A DNA stretch of 64,000 nucleotides from DASTCZ01 sp963704455 (GTDB lineage Bacteria; Acidobacteriota; Terriglobia; Acidiferrales; UBA7541), in NCBI GenBank assembly GCA_963704455.1, contig OY969905.1, positions 558,001-622,000 on the forward strand, in the 5' to 3' direction. Position 1 is the stretch's first letter; every line of letters starts with the position of its first letter. A model generated the notes under the pieces. The model was not told the origin of the DNA. It saw only the letters and a list, made by a program, of their open reading frames with translations, and searched no databases. This document shows, in pieces, positions 43,472 to 52,462 of the stretch. Position numbers and translations under genes: made by a program.

Positions 43472-45361
43472 ATGGAGAGGATGGCTCCTCTCAACCATCC
43501 CGACGCCGTAAATTCGTCCGCAAGCGAAGTCGAAGGGGCCGTACGCGCGGAAACCGTCCGGAAAAAGATGCACCAGGCGGAGCGCCGCCAGTGGTGGCTG
43601 TGGTTTTCAGTAATTGCGATTACCCTCCTTTTGACGTTAGGGATGCTCTCCTTCACTTTCCCTTTCCTTTTCGGCAGCAGACCGGATGCCATTTACGAAC
43701 TAAATTTGCGCAATAGCATCCGGGGTCTGGTTCTTTTGGTGCTGATTTTTGACTGCTATGCCTTTTATCAGCAATGGCAACTGAACCGCATCCGGCGGCA
43801 AATGCACCAGAGCCAGGAATTGTTTCATCTGATCACCCAAAATGCGGACGATTTAATCGCCGTGGTGGATGTGCAAGGGCGCAGACTTTACAACAGCCCG
43901 TCCTATGAAAAGAGGCTCGGTTACACACCCTCCGAATTACAAAATACACCCGCACTGGACCAGATTCATCCGGATGACATCGCGCAAGTACAGGCGGCCG
44001 CTCAGGAGGCACTGCAATCCGGCGTGGGCCGCCGTGTGGAGTACAGGTTCAAGCATAAAGATGGGACCTGGAGAAATCTGGAGTCAACCGCGAGCGTGGT
44101 GCAAAACGAGAAAGGGACCGCGGAGTTACTGGTTATCGTGAACCGCGACGTCACGGATCGCAAGAAAGCGGAGGAGTCAATTCGACAAAGGGACGACCGA
44201 CTCCGGCAGGTTCAGAAAATGGAGGCTGTAGGGCGACTCTCCGGAGGGGTTGCGCACGACTTCAATAATTTGCTCAGCGTCATCATCGGATATGCGGAAA
44301 TTCTGGAGGAGCAACTGAAGGAAGACAACCGCATGATAAAGAACGTGGCGGAAATCAAGAAAGCCGGACAGCGCGCCGCTGGATTGACGCGACAGTTGCT
44401 CGCTTTCAGCCGACAGCAGGTTCTGCAACCCAAGATATTGGACGCGAACGTTGTTGTGGGTGATATGGGGAGGATGTTGCGGCGCTTGATCGGTGAGGAC
44501 ATCGAGTTGAGTATTACACTCGAGCCGGCGCTCGGGAAAATAAAAGTTGATCAAAGCCAGCTCGAGCAAATCATCATGAATTTGGCGGTGAACGCCCGCG
44601 ATGCGATGCCGTGGGGCGGCAAGCTCACCATTGAGACCTCCAACGACGAACTGGAAGAGGCGTTCTGCACCAGCATGGGATACAACGTTCTGCCCGGCAG
44701 GTACGTAAAGCTGACCGTAAGCGATACAGGGACCGGGATGACGGCGGAAACGCAAGCGCACATCTTTGAGCCATTTTTCACCACAAAAGAAAAGGGCAAA
44801 GGAACAGGGCTGGGCCTCGCGACGGTCTATGGCGTCGTTAAACAGAGCGGCGGATATGTATGGGTGGCCAGCATTTTGGGTGAGGGTACAACATTCAAGA
44901 TCCTGCTTCCGGAGGTGGTCGAACCCTTATCGGTTTCGGCTGTGGCGAGCCCTGAAAAAAGTGCAGCTACTACGTCGGAAACGGTGCTTCTTGTTGAGGA
45001 CGAAGATGCGATTCGCAATCTGATCGCCAACCAGTTGACGAGCGGCGGATTCCGGGTCTTGACGGCTGCAAACGGATTGCATGCCCTCCGGGTCGCCGGA
45101 GCATTCCAAGAGAAAATCCATTTAATGATAACGGACGTGGTGATGCCCGGAATGAACGGGGCGGATCTGGCAAAAGAGCTTTCCAAATCCCGGCCGGAAA
45201 TGCGAATTCTGTTTATGACCGGCTATATTGAATTTAGACCGAAGGATCAGGCGAACCTGCCGTCGGAAGCGCAGATATTGTCCAAGCCCTTTTCAAACAA
45301 GGCTTTGCTCGCCAAGGTGAGCGAAATTCTTGCGCAGGACGAAGTTATAAGTTCCACGTAA
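43472..45361 (+). CDS. Hybrid sensor histidine kinase: 2 TM, PAS, HisKA, HATPase, receiver
   Basis: 629 residues. Two TM helices at about 42-66 and 84-100; PAS domain with PAC end at about 115-235 (DLIAVVDVQGRRLYNSPSYE, then YRFKHKDGTWRNLESTASVV). The phospho-acceptor is H262 in LSGGVAHDFNNLLSV. The ATP-binding N box is NLAVNARDAMP and the G boxes are DTGTGM and GKGTGLGLATVYGVV. A C-terminal receiver has the acceptor Asp at about 555 in MITDVVMPGMNG, and K in SKPF. The kinase would sense through PAS and relay His to Asp within one chain; the final phosphotransfer partner is not encoded nearby. The start ATG lies just after an in-frame TTG at 43445; ATG is preferred. Confidence 0.9.
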   Translation: MERMAPLNHPDAVNSSASEVEGAVRAETVRKKMHQAERRQWWLWFSVIAITLLLTLGMLSFTFPFLFGSRPDAIYELNLRNSIRGLVLLVLIFDCYAFYQQWQLNRIRRQMHQSQELFHLITQNADDLIAVVDVQGRRLYNSPSYEKRLGYTPSELQNTPALDQIHPDDIAQVQAAAQEALQSGVGRRVEYRFKHKDGTWRNLESTASVVQNEKGTAELLVIVNRDVTDRKKAEESIRQRDDRLRQVQKMEAVGRLSGGVAHDFNNLLSVIIGYAEILEEQLKEDNRMIKNVAEIKKAGQRAAGLTRQLLAFSRQQVLQPKILDANVVVGDMGRMLRRLIGEDIELSITLEPALGKIKVDQSQLEQIIMNLAVNARDAMPWGGKLTIETSNDELEEAFCTSMGYNVLPGRYVKLTVSDTGTGMTAETQAHIFEPFFTTKEKGKGTGLGLATVYGVVKQSGGYVWVASILGEGTTFKILLPEVVEPLSVSAVASPEKSAATTSETVLLVEDEDAIRNLIANQLTSGGFRVLTAANGLHALRVAGAFQEKIHLMITDVVMPGMNGADLAKELSKSRPEMRILFMTGYIEFRPKDQANLPSEAQILSKPFSNKALLAKVSEILAQDEVISST

Positions 45362-45454
45362 GCCTGCTTCTCATCCCACGTATCAGAAGTCTGGAATCCG
45401 AACAGCCTCTCCCATCTTGTAAAGAATCAGGCCGTCATGAGCATCAGCGAAAAC

Positions 45455-45489
45455 AAACGGGGCGGGCTCACTCGAGTCCACCCCGTTTT
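45455..45489. terminator. Bidirectional terminator between the histidine kinase and pyrophosphatase genes
   Basis: AAACGGGG (45455-45462) pairs with CCCCGTTT (45481-45488), with T-rich sequence on each side when read outward (GTTTTCATTT one way, GTTTGTTTTC the other). It serves two convergent genes. Confidence 0.75.
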
Positions 45490-45530
45490 CATTTCCGCGG
45501 AGGCGATGCGTTTCGATAGAACAGTTGTGT

Positions 45531-47660
45531 TTACAAGAACAGCGGCGCCATCACGAACGCCACGGTACACAGCAGTTTGATTAAGACGTGGAGCGATGGT
45601 CCGGCGGTATCTTTGAACGGATCGCCGACGGTATCGCCGACCACGGCGGCCTTGTGAGCATCCGACCGCTTCCCGCCGAGTTGTCCGGTCTCAATAAATT
45701 TTTTGGCGTTGTCCCAGGCTCCTCCGCCGTTGTTCATGAAAGTAGCCATCAGAATACCGACAATCGTGCCGACCATCAGAATCGCGGCGACAGCTTCGGC
45801 GCCGATGGTCGGGTCCATGGCAGTGGCGAAGAACTTAAACGTATACCCGACGGCGACCGGAACGGCAACGGCAAGAAGTCCGGGAACAACCATCGCTTTC
45901 AGCGCGCCTTTTGTGACGATGTCCACGCACTGGCCGTAGTCGGGCTTGGACGTTCCGGCCATGATGCCGGGGTTCTCGCGGAATTGGCGGCGGACTTCCT
46001 CAATCACTGAATACGCGGCTTTGCCGACTGCCTTGATGGCGAACGCGCTGAAGAGGAAGACGAGTCCCGCGCCAATCAGCGCCGCGGTAAAAACTACGGG
46101 CTTGCTGAGGTCCACATGCTCGAAGCGATAAGTGAGATCACCGGTCCTCTGCTGCACGAGGTTCGTAATCTCATCGAGGAATGCGGAGAAGAGCAGGAAA
46201 GCCGCGAGCGCCGCAGAGCCGATCGCGTAGCCCTTCGTCAACGCCTTGGTTGTGTTGCCAACGGAGTCCAGGCGGTCCGTGCGCTTCCTGACTTCTTCGG
46301 GCGCGCCGGACATTTCAATAATGCCACCAGCGTTGTCCGTGATAGGCCCGAAGGTGTCCATCGCAAGGATGTAGGCGGCCGTGCTCAACATGCCCATCGT
46401 TGCGATGGCCGTGCCAAACAAGCCGCTGCCGTAGACGCCGGGAAGCGCGTATTTGCCGCAATAATAGGAAGAAATGATTGCCGCGGAAATTACGAGAACC
46501 GGCAGCGCCGTACATTCCATTCCCACGGCCAGGCCGGTGATGATATTCGTCGCGGAGCCGGTAAGGCTCGCATGCGCGATGCTTTGCACCGGGCGATAGC
46601 GATATTCGGTGTAGTACTGCGTAATCCAGACAAAGAGATAGCTGGTTAAGACCCCGATGATGCCGGCGGCGAAAAACCACAAGTTGTTTTGAAGAAGGAA
46701 TCGCACGGCGACATAAAACCCGCCGATGGCCAGCACAGACGTGATCATGTAGCCGCGGTTCAGGGCGGCCATCGGGTCTTCGTTTTCGTTCTTGAGCTTC
46801 ACGAACCAGATGCCGATGATGGATGCGAGCAGTCCGAAAGCGCGCGCGACGAGGGGGAAAAATATTCCGAACAAGCCGAATATGGGGTAAAGCGCCACGC
46901 CCAAAATCATCGCGCCGATATTCTCGGCTGCGGTGGACTCAAAGAGGTCCGCACCTCGCCCGGCGCAGTCGCCCACGTTGTCGCCGACGAGATCCGCGAT
47001 GACCGCGGGATTGCGCGGATCGTCTTCGGGAATGCCTGCTTCCACTTTGCCAACGAGATCCGCGCCAACATCAGCGGCCTTCGTGTAGATCCCACCGCCA
47101 AGCTGTGCAAACAAAGCGACGAAGCTGGCTCCAAACCCAAAGCCGACGATCTGGTAGGGCACTTCCTTCGGGTATTGCATTCCACCAAAGGCGATAAAAA
47201 TCAGGCCGACGCCAAGCAGGGAAAGCGCCACAACGCTCAGGCCAGTGACTGCGCCGCCGCGCAGTGCAAGCTGCATCGCCTTATTGAGGCTTGTGCGAGC
47301 AGCGCTGGCCGCGCGCAGGTTCGCGCGGATTGAGACGAACATCCCGGAAAACCCCGCCAGCCCGGAGCAGATGGCGCCAGTGAAGAATGCGACGACCATC
47401 TTGAAGGCGATGGTTCCGCCCTTCTTCAAATAAAACACATAAATCAACGCGGCCAGAACGACGCTAAGGGCATAGATCGTCTTGTACTGGCGCTTCATAA
47501 ACGCCTGGGCGCCTTCTTTGATGGCTGCGGCGATCTCTTGCATCTGCGCCGTTCCTGTGTCCGCTGAGAGCACTTGGCGCGTGAAAACAAAGGCCATCAG
47601 GAGCGAAGCGCCGCTCACGGCCATGATGAACCAGACCCACTCATTGACGGTAACCGACAT
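45531..47660 (-). CDS. hppA: Membrane-bound H+-translocating pyrophosphatase (predicted K+-independent)
   Basis: 709 residues, about 16 TM helices. Substrate-binding motifs are intact: GGGIYTKAADVGADLVGKVE (about 188-207), the DDPRNPAVIADLVGDNVGDC block (about 213-232), and near the C-terminus SDAHKAAVVGDTVGDPFKDT. The enzyme hydrolyses pyrophosphate and pumps ions across the inner membrane. At the determinant site the sequence is GNTTKALTKG, with Lys at 472 and Thr at 475 where K+-dependent enzymes have Ala and Gly/Ala. This predicts a K+-independent proton pump. Transcribed alone towards a bidirectional terminator; an upstream palindrome at 47714-47735 may be its operator. Confidence 0.92.
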   Translation of the reverse strand: MSVTVNEWVWFIMAVSGASLLMAFVFTRQVLSADTGTAQMQEIAAAIKEGAQAFMKRQYKTIYALSVVLAALIYVFYLKKGGTIAFKMVVAFFTGAICSGLAGFSGMFVSIRANLRAASAARTSLNKAMQLALRGGAVTGLSVVALSLLGVGLIFIAFGGMQYPKEVPYQIVGFGFGASFVALFAQLGGGIYTKAADVGADLVGKVEAGIPEDDPRNPAVIADLVGDNVGDCAGRGADLFESTAAENIGAMILGVALYPIFGLFGIFFPLVARAFGLLASIIGIWFVKLKNENEDPMAALNRGYMITSVLAIGGFYVAVRFLLQNNLWFFAAGIIGVLTSYLFVWITQYYTEYRYRPVQSIAHASLTGSATNIITGLAVGMECTALPVLVISAAIISSYYCGKYALPGVYGSGLFGTAIATMGMLSTAAYILAMDTFGPITDNAGGIIEMSGAPEEVRKRTDRLDSVGNTTKALTKGYAIGSAALAAFLLFSAFLDEITNLVQQRTGDLTYRFEHVDLSKPVVFTAALIGAGLVFLFSAFAIKAVGKAAYSVIEEVRRQFRENPGIMAGTSKPDYGQCVDIVTKGALKAMVVPGLLAVAVPVAVGYTFKFFATAMDPTIGAEAVAAILMVGTIVGILMATFMNNGGGAWDNAKKFIETGQLGGKRSDAHKAAVVGDTVGDPFKDTAGPSLHVLIKLLCTVAFVMAPLFL

Positions 47661-47713
47661 GCACCCTCCGGTGTTAAATTGCCCTTAAGAAGATCTTCCA
47701 GGCGAGAATCTTA

Positions 47714-47735
47714 TAGACAAACAAGCGTTTGTTTA
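47714..47735. promoter_or_regulatory. Palindromic operator candidate upstream of hppA
   Basis: ACAAAC-AAGC-GTTTGT flanked by TA(G)/(T)TA, giving a 22-bp dyad with one mismatch, about 53 bp before the hppA start. Confidence 0.35.
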
Positions 47736-47899
47736 TAGCAGCCTTGCGTTCGACGGTCAAGAATACGGACTGATGTATGGGCTTACCATTGCATAGGGTG
47801 TAGAACGGTTTAGAGAACTCGGTTTGACGCCTGCAGGCGGCGCGAAATTGCGGCTTGTCGCCGTGAAACCGCTCGTATAAAGTGAAAAGGGAGGCGAAT

Positions 47900-48079
47900 G
47901 TGGCCGAACTTGTGGTCTGTGCGGTTTGCGACAAACCGGAGAAGGACTGTAAGTGCGATCGCTACTGCATTATCTGCAAGGGCGTGTACAAAATCCGGTT
48001 ATGTATGGACGGATTGTATTACTGCCCGGAGTGCCGGGAAGCATGCGAAGTCAGCGTGGTGGGCATTGGAACCGACTGA
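47900..48079 (+). CDS. Small double-zinc-ribbon protein
   Basis: 59 residues. Eight to nine Cys in C-x2-C-x(n)-C arrangement: VCAVCDKPEKDCKCDRYCII, then CKGVYKIRLCMDGLYYCPEC, ending REACEV. Such a density implies two zinc sites. The GTG start is set by GGGAGG at 47889-47894, 5 nt upstream; an overlapping ATG at 47898 is in another frame. Its end overlaps the next gene's start by about 14 nt, so both are probably translated together. A cytoplasmic regulator or adaptor is a reasonable guess, no more. Confidence 0.7.
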   Translation: MAELVVCAVCDKPEKDCKCDRYCIICKGVYKIRLCMDGLYYCPECREACEVSVVGIGTD

Positions 48080-48461
48080 AGCGGGTAAGTTAGAGCTCAC
48101 GGTAACCGGCGACCCGCGGCTGCTGGCCGCAGTGTCGGCGGCCGTAAATCATTTCGCCGAAGCCGCCGGCCTTGACGAAGGCGCGAGGGCCAATCTTGTG
48201 GCGGCATTTGAGGATGCCTTCCACGAAGTGTTCGGCAATCCCTCTCGAAACAGCAATCCTGTACAAATGTCGATTGCCGCGCCCAAAGGAAAGATTGAAG
48301 CCATGCTCCTTTTTCGCGGAGATAATGCAAAACCGGAAAAAGGGGAAAAGATTCGCGCGTTGTTGGCGGGGAAACTGGATTCAGTGGCGCTTGAAACTTC
48401 CGGTGACACCATCCGCCTGAAGTTAGTGAAGAACCTTTCGCCCGCGCGCAAGAAACATTAG
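48066..48461 (+). CDS. RsbW-like anti-sigma-factor / histidine-kinase-type ATPase fold protein
   Basis: 131 residues if it starts at the TTG at 48066; no ATG is available in frame, and 48066 overlaps the previous stop. The pattern KLELTVTGDPRLLAAVSAAV, then ANLVAAFEDAFHEVFGNPSR resembles the N-box helix of RsbW/SpoIIAB anti-sigma factors (Glu, then Asn), followed by LLFRGDNAKPEKGEKIRALL and TIRLKLVKNLS. The G-box is not clear, so ATP binding may be lost. Partner of the zinc-ribbon protein; regulation of a sigma factor or a phosphatase is inferred. Confidence 0.6.
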   Translation: MEPTEAGKLELTVTGDPRLLAAVSAAVNHFAEAAGLDEGARANLVAAFEDAFHEVFGNPSRNSNPVQMSIAAPKGKIEAMLLFRGDNAKPEKGEKIRALLAGKLDSVALETSGDTIRLKLVKNLSPARKKH

Positions 48462-48485
48462 CGTTTGAAGCCGCAGGATATCCCT

Positions 48486-49502
48486 CTACATCTTGAAGGC
48501 AAACGTCTTATTTTGTATCAGTGCGACCACCTGCTCGTTCGTAAGCCCAATCGTAATTCCCAGTTGATCGCCTGAGGGATTGATTTTCGCGCCGTCAATC
48601 AGTTGGGCGAGACCGTCATCATGCGTCGTCGTGGCCTGATATCTCATGAACATGAATCCTGCCGTCAAAAGATTGCCCATCGAATTGGCGTCATCCGAAG
48701 TGGCGCAGGTGGCCTGGAAGTCGGCCTGCACGCCATTTGCGGATTGGATGCTGATCACGAGCGACCTAATCTTGGCCATAAGATTTCCGGCCTCGGGGAA
48801 TTGTGAGGTTGCCGGCACAAGTTGCTGCAGGGCAAGCCGCGTGTAACCCTGATTCAGCGCCGCCCACACGACCCCGCGGCCGTTGGCGCGGTTGATCAGG
48901 GTATACATCTGATCGTTGTGAACCAGGTTTGGCTGGAGGCCGACGCGCACATCCAGAAGTTTTTCGAGCGTCGCGCGCTGCCCGAATGCCGCGGTGCTTG
49001 GATCCAGGAAAAGCAGGTAGAGGTCTTCAGCGCCTCCTGCCCCACCGCCGATAGCATATAGCGTGTGGTCATGCGTTTTGATACTTGCCGTCTTCTGAGC
49101 TTTGAAATAGGCCTCCGCGGTAGCCGGTTGGAATTGACCGAGCGCGACCCCCAGAATTTGCTCGGCAGATGGCACCCCTGCCATGGCGCCTTGCCCCATG
49201 GTCGTCGGAACGAGGCCCCAGGCAATTTCTTCAACTTGCCGGTTCGGATCCATTCCGGCGGCGGTGAGGAATTGCTCAAACTGTTTGAATCGCGCCGGGA
49301 GCATCTGCTCCTTCAACTGGGCGAACCACGGAAACTGGCGCGCCTGGCGCAGGTCGGCGTAAGCAAATTCACCGACGGTGCTGGGGAACAGACCGATGAT
49401 ATCCGTGCTGAGCGACCCGGCGTGGGCGCGAGGCGCGAGCGTTGAGAGAACTAATGCAAGCGACAGAAGCGCGCTCGTGACTGCAATCCTTCGTAATTTC
49501 AT
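48486..49502 (-). CDS. Secreted protein of unknown function
   Basis: 338 residues. Signal peptide MKLRRIAVTSALLSLALVLS with cleavage after RAHA. The mature protein is alpha/beta (STVGEFAYADLRQARQFPWF, then FKQFEQFLTAAGMDPNRQVE). It resembles a family of acidobacterial periplasmic proteins that I cannot name. Downstream of the formiminotransferase gene by 31 bp on the same strand, so it may be the last gene of the hut operon, though a link to histidine use is only positional. Confidence 0.6.
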   Translation of the reverse strand: MKLRRIAVTSALLSLALVLSTLAPRAHAGSLSTDIIGLFPSTVGEFAYADLRQARQFPWFAQLKEQMLPARFKQFEQFLTAAGMDPNRQVEEIAWGLVPTTMGQGAMAGVPSAEQILGVALGQFQPATAEAYFKAQKTASIKTHDHTLYAIGGGAGGAEDLYLLFLDPSTAAFGQRATLEKLLDVRVGLQPNLVHNDQMYTLINRANGRGVVWAALNQGYTRLALQQLVPATSQFPEAGNLMAKIRSLVISIQSANGVQADFQATCATSDDANSMGNLLTAGFMFMRYQATTTHDDGLAQLIDGAKINPSGDQLGITIGLTNEQVVALIQNKTFAFKM

Positions 49503-49533
49503 GAATTCCCCCTCAGAAAACTAGTGAACAAAT

Positions 49534-51072
49534 TTAATGTGCTGCGGCAACCGGACGCGGGGCCAGGGTCGCGTGAACGGCTGCAATGCGAAATCTCATT
49601 TCGATCACAAAATCCCTGCTCGTAAGCGATTCCAGATTTGTCTCCACGTTTGCAAGCGCGCCATGCGCCGCCGCGACTGCCATCATTCGTGCAACTTGAA
49701 GGTCTGACTTCATAGACGCTGGCGTGATGGGTTCCAGTTGTCCCAACTGCTCATACAGCTTCGATACCAGTTCGGCGACGCCCATGGGGACTTCCGAGGC
49801 AAAGGAAAGAGCCTTGGCGATTGCAGCCTCCCGGCGGCTGTCGTCTTCTGGCGTGTCTTTGGGCAGTTTGTAAGCGGTCAGGACAGCGTCATAGGAAGCG
49901 GCGTCGAGGTCCATCGCATTGGCGAGCGCCCTTGAGACCTGCTCGAGCTGGGTGACGGCCGCGCTGAGCTTGTCAACGTGCTCCGCGTGGGATTTCTTCT
50001 TTCGGGCAAGGCCTGCCACCATTTGACCTAAAGAAGCCGCCAGAGCGCCCGCCAGGGCTGCTACAGAGCCTCCTCCGGGAGTAGGCGTGGCTGCACCGAC
50101 TGCATCGAGCAAGGGAGCCGCCAGTGACGCATACTTGCCAGTGCCACTCGTTTCCATGGGGGCGCCAGCCAAAGCCGCCGCCAGCCGGTTCTCGAACACC
50201 ATCTCAGCCTTGAACCCTTCAAGTTGCAGGAAGAAGTCCGCGGCCATTTCCAGGGCCTTCTTGGGGACTAGCCCCACGATTTCGCTGCCGACAATTCTGC
50301 AGCCATAGCGCTCCGCTTCGCGACGCACGATTTCGAACACGCGGTGCATCGGGGTCTGCTCAAAATCGGTCAAGTTAATGGAAACCTGCGCCAGCCCACG
50401 CGACTTCAGCTTAACTCCCATGGACTTTACGTAGCGCAGCCCACCCGAAGAGAATCGGATGGCCTTGGCAATCTTGTTGGCGATTTTCACGTCCGGCGTA
50501 TCCAGGTTGACGTTGTATGCGATGAGGAATTTGCGCGCACCCACTACCGTTGCGCCCGCGGTGGGATGCAATTGCCGTTCGCCGATATCGGGCGCGCGGT
50601 CGGGATTCATCTGGACTTCTTCGCGCAGACCCTCGAACTGGCCTTTGCGGATATTTTCGAGGTTCGTGCGGTCGGGACGCTCCGCAGCGGCCTCGTAAAA
50701 ATAGACGGGGATTTGATAGCGCTCCCAGATTTCGCGTCCCACGCGTTTGGCCAGCGCGACGCAGTCCTCGATTTCTACTCCCTCGATGGGGATGAAGGGA
50801 ACCACGTCGGTCGCGCCCATGCGCGGATGCGCGCCGGTGTGTTGCGTGAGGTCAATCAATTCCTGCGCCTTGCCAACTCCGCGCAAGGCGGCTTCGGCGA
50901 CGGCATCCGGTTCTCCCGCAAGTGTCACAACCATCCGGTTGTGGTCGGCGTCTGATTCACGGTCGAGTATGGCGACACCCGGGACTTCGCGCATGGCGGA
51001 GATAATCGCCTCCATCTTAGAGACGTCACGCCCCTCGCTAAAGTTCGGTACGCATTCGACAATTCGGCGCAT
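49534..51072 (-). CDS. ftcD: Bifunctional glutamate formimidoyltransferase / formimidoyl-THF cyclodeaminase
   Basis: 512 residues. Formiminotransferase domains: MRRIVECVPNFSEGRD at the start (about 1-180) and the C-subdomain with GLRYVKSMGVKLKSRGLAQV. The cyclodeaminase domain is from about 320 (PTPGGGSVAALAGALAASLG), a helical bundle. It transfers the formimino group of formiminoglutamate to tetrahydrofolate, giving glutamate, then releases ammonia to form 5,10-methenyl-THF. Both activities are fused as in animals and many bacteria. The start is the Met before RRIVECVPN at 51072; the in-frame start at 51123 would add residues unlike the family. It follows hutI by 28 bp. Confidence 0.9.
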   Translation of the reverse strand: MRRIVECVPNFSEGRDVSKMEAIISAMREVPGVAILDRESDADHNRMVVTLAGEPDAVAEAALRGVGKAQELIDLTQHTGAHPRMGATDVVPFIPIEGVEIEDCVALAKRVGREIWERYQIPVYFYEAAAERPDRTNLENIRKGQFEGLREEVQMNPDRAPDIGERQLHPTAGATVVGARKFLIAYNVNLDTPDVKIANKIAKAIRFSSGGLRYVKSMGVKLKSRGLAQVSINLTDFEQTPMHRVFEIVRREAERYGCRIVGSEIVGLVPKKALEMAADFFLQLEGFKAEMVFENRLAAALAGAPMETSGTGKYASLAAPLLDAVGAATPTPGGGSVAALAGALAASLGQMVAGLARKKKSHAEHVDKLSAAVTQLEQVSRALANAMDLDAASYDAVLTAYKLPKDTPEDDSRREAAIAKALSFASEVPMGVAELVSKLYEQLGQLEPITPASMKSDLQVARMMAVAAAHGALANVETNLESLTSRDFVIEMRFRIAAVHATLAPRPVAAAH

Positions 51073-51100
51073 AGTTGGTGAGACTTTCCTGAATTTCGCT

Positions 51101-52381
51101 TCAGTGCAAACCCGAACCCGCACGAGCGTAAATCACTTTCCCACGCTTCATCGTGAGCACGCAAAGGTTTACACCAAAATAGTACGGGATTTCGCGGTAG
51201 TCGGCCACATCGAACACGGCTAAGTCTGCAAACTTGCCAACCTCGAGCGATCCTATGTTTGCGTGCTTGCGGAGCGAATAAGCTGCGTTGATTGTTGCGG
51301 CGGAGATGGCCTCGGTGGGCGTCATCCGCAACTGATCGCACGCGAGCGAAAGAATCATCGGCATGCTGAGGGTGGGACTGGTGCCGGGATTGAAATCGGT
51401 CGCGAGGGCGACGATGGCTCCGGCTTCGATGAGTTTTCGCGCCGGCGCTTTCTGCGGAATACCGAGATGGAAGTGGCAGCCGGGGAGGAGCGTTGCGACG
51501 GTGTTTGATTTGGCAAGCGCTCTGATATCCGCTGATGAAATCCGTTCGAGGTGATCCGCGCTTGCCGCGTGCAAATCAACGGCGAGCCGCGCGGCGCCCG
51601 TGCGCGTGATTTGGTCGGCGTGGATGCGAATGCCCATGCCGCAGGCACGCGCGGCGGTGAGTACTTTGCGCGCCTGCGCGACAGAAAACGCGCCGCGATC
51701 ACAGAAAACGTCGCAGAAATCCGCGAGGCCGTCGCTCGCAACTTGCGGGATCAGCTTGCGGCACAAGTATTCGACATATTCATCAGGCCCATTTCGTCGC
51801 TTGCGGAATTCCGCCGGCACCACGTGCGCGCCGAGAAAAGTGGAGACGATGCCGATGGGCTGGTGGAGAGCAAGTTCGCGGTGAAGGCGCAGTGTTGCCA
51901 ATTCTGATTTCGCGTTGAGGCCATAGCCGGATTTGGCTTCGACAGTCGTCGTGCCGTGCTCGGCCATGCGCTGCAGCGCCGCTATCGCGCGATCCTTCAG
52001 CGCCAGAGGATTCGCCGCGCGAAACGCCTTCACCGAAGAAAGAATTCCTCCGCCCGCACGGGCGATTTGCTCGTAGGTGGCTCCGGAGATGCGCTGCTCA
52101 TATTCTGTGGCGCGGCTGGCGGCGAAAACAAGGTGTGTGTGCGAGTCCACAAAACCGGGGAGAACCGTGCGGCCGCCGAAGTCAAGCCTCGTCGCGCCTC
52201 GGGCGGCGCCGCTTCGCAATAAATCCTTGCGGTGACCTATGACAGCTATGCGCCCATCGCGAATGAGCAGCGCGCCATCGCGAATGATGCCGAGGTCGCC
52301 AAACTGTCGGCCGCGGCGCGGAGCTGCGCCGCGAAGCGAGAGCAACTCGGCGCACCCGGTTATAAGAATGGCTTTTGACAC
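51101..52381 (-). CDS. hutI: Imidazolonepropionase
   Basis: 426 residues, normal length. The amidohydrolase metal site HTH is in FVDSHTHLVFAASRATEYEQ, the HADQ motif is in RIHADQITRTGAARLA, the ADHLE segment and the TDFNPGTSPT element complete the site. It hydrolyses imidazolonepropionate to formiminoglutamate, the third step of histidine degradation, in the cytoplasm. Encoded between an NmrA-like gene and ftcD on the same strand. Confidence 0.93.
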   Translation of the reverse strand: MSKAILITGCAELLSLRGAAPRRGRQFGDLGIIRDGALLIRDGRIAVIGHRKDLLRSGAARGATRLDFGGRTVLPGFVDSHTHLVFAASRATEYEQRISGATYEQIARAGGGILSSVKAFRAANPLALKDRAIAALQRMAEHGTTTVEAKSGYGLNAKSELATLRLHRELALHQPIGIVSTFLGAHVVPAEFRKRRNGPDEYVEYLCRKLIPQVASDGLADFCDVFCDRGAFSVAQARKVLTAARACGMGIRIHADQITRTGAARLAVDLHAASADHLERISSADIRALAKSNTVATLLPGCHFHLGIPQKAPARKLIEAGAIVALATDFNPGTSPTLSMPMILSLACDQLRMTPTEAISAATINAAYSLRKHANIGSLEVGKFADLAVFDVADYREIPYYFGVNLCVLTMKRGKVIYARAGSGLH

Positions 52382-52462
52382 AGCGGAGATATTATCGCTC
52401 AGGATGAGAGATTAGTTCTGTTTGTTTAACTACATTTGATTGGCGGAGTGGCAGATTTCTCG

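Noticed and set aside
46116..46649. Plus-strand frames opposite hppA
   Set aside because: The hppA protein is intact and highly conserved here; the opposite frames read as Arg/His/Gly-rich noise.
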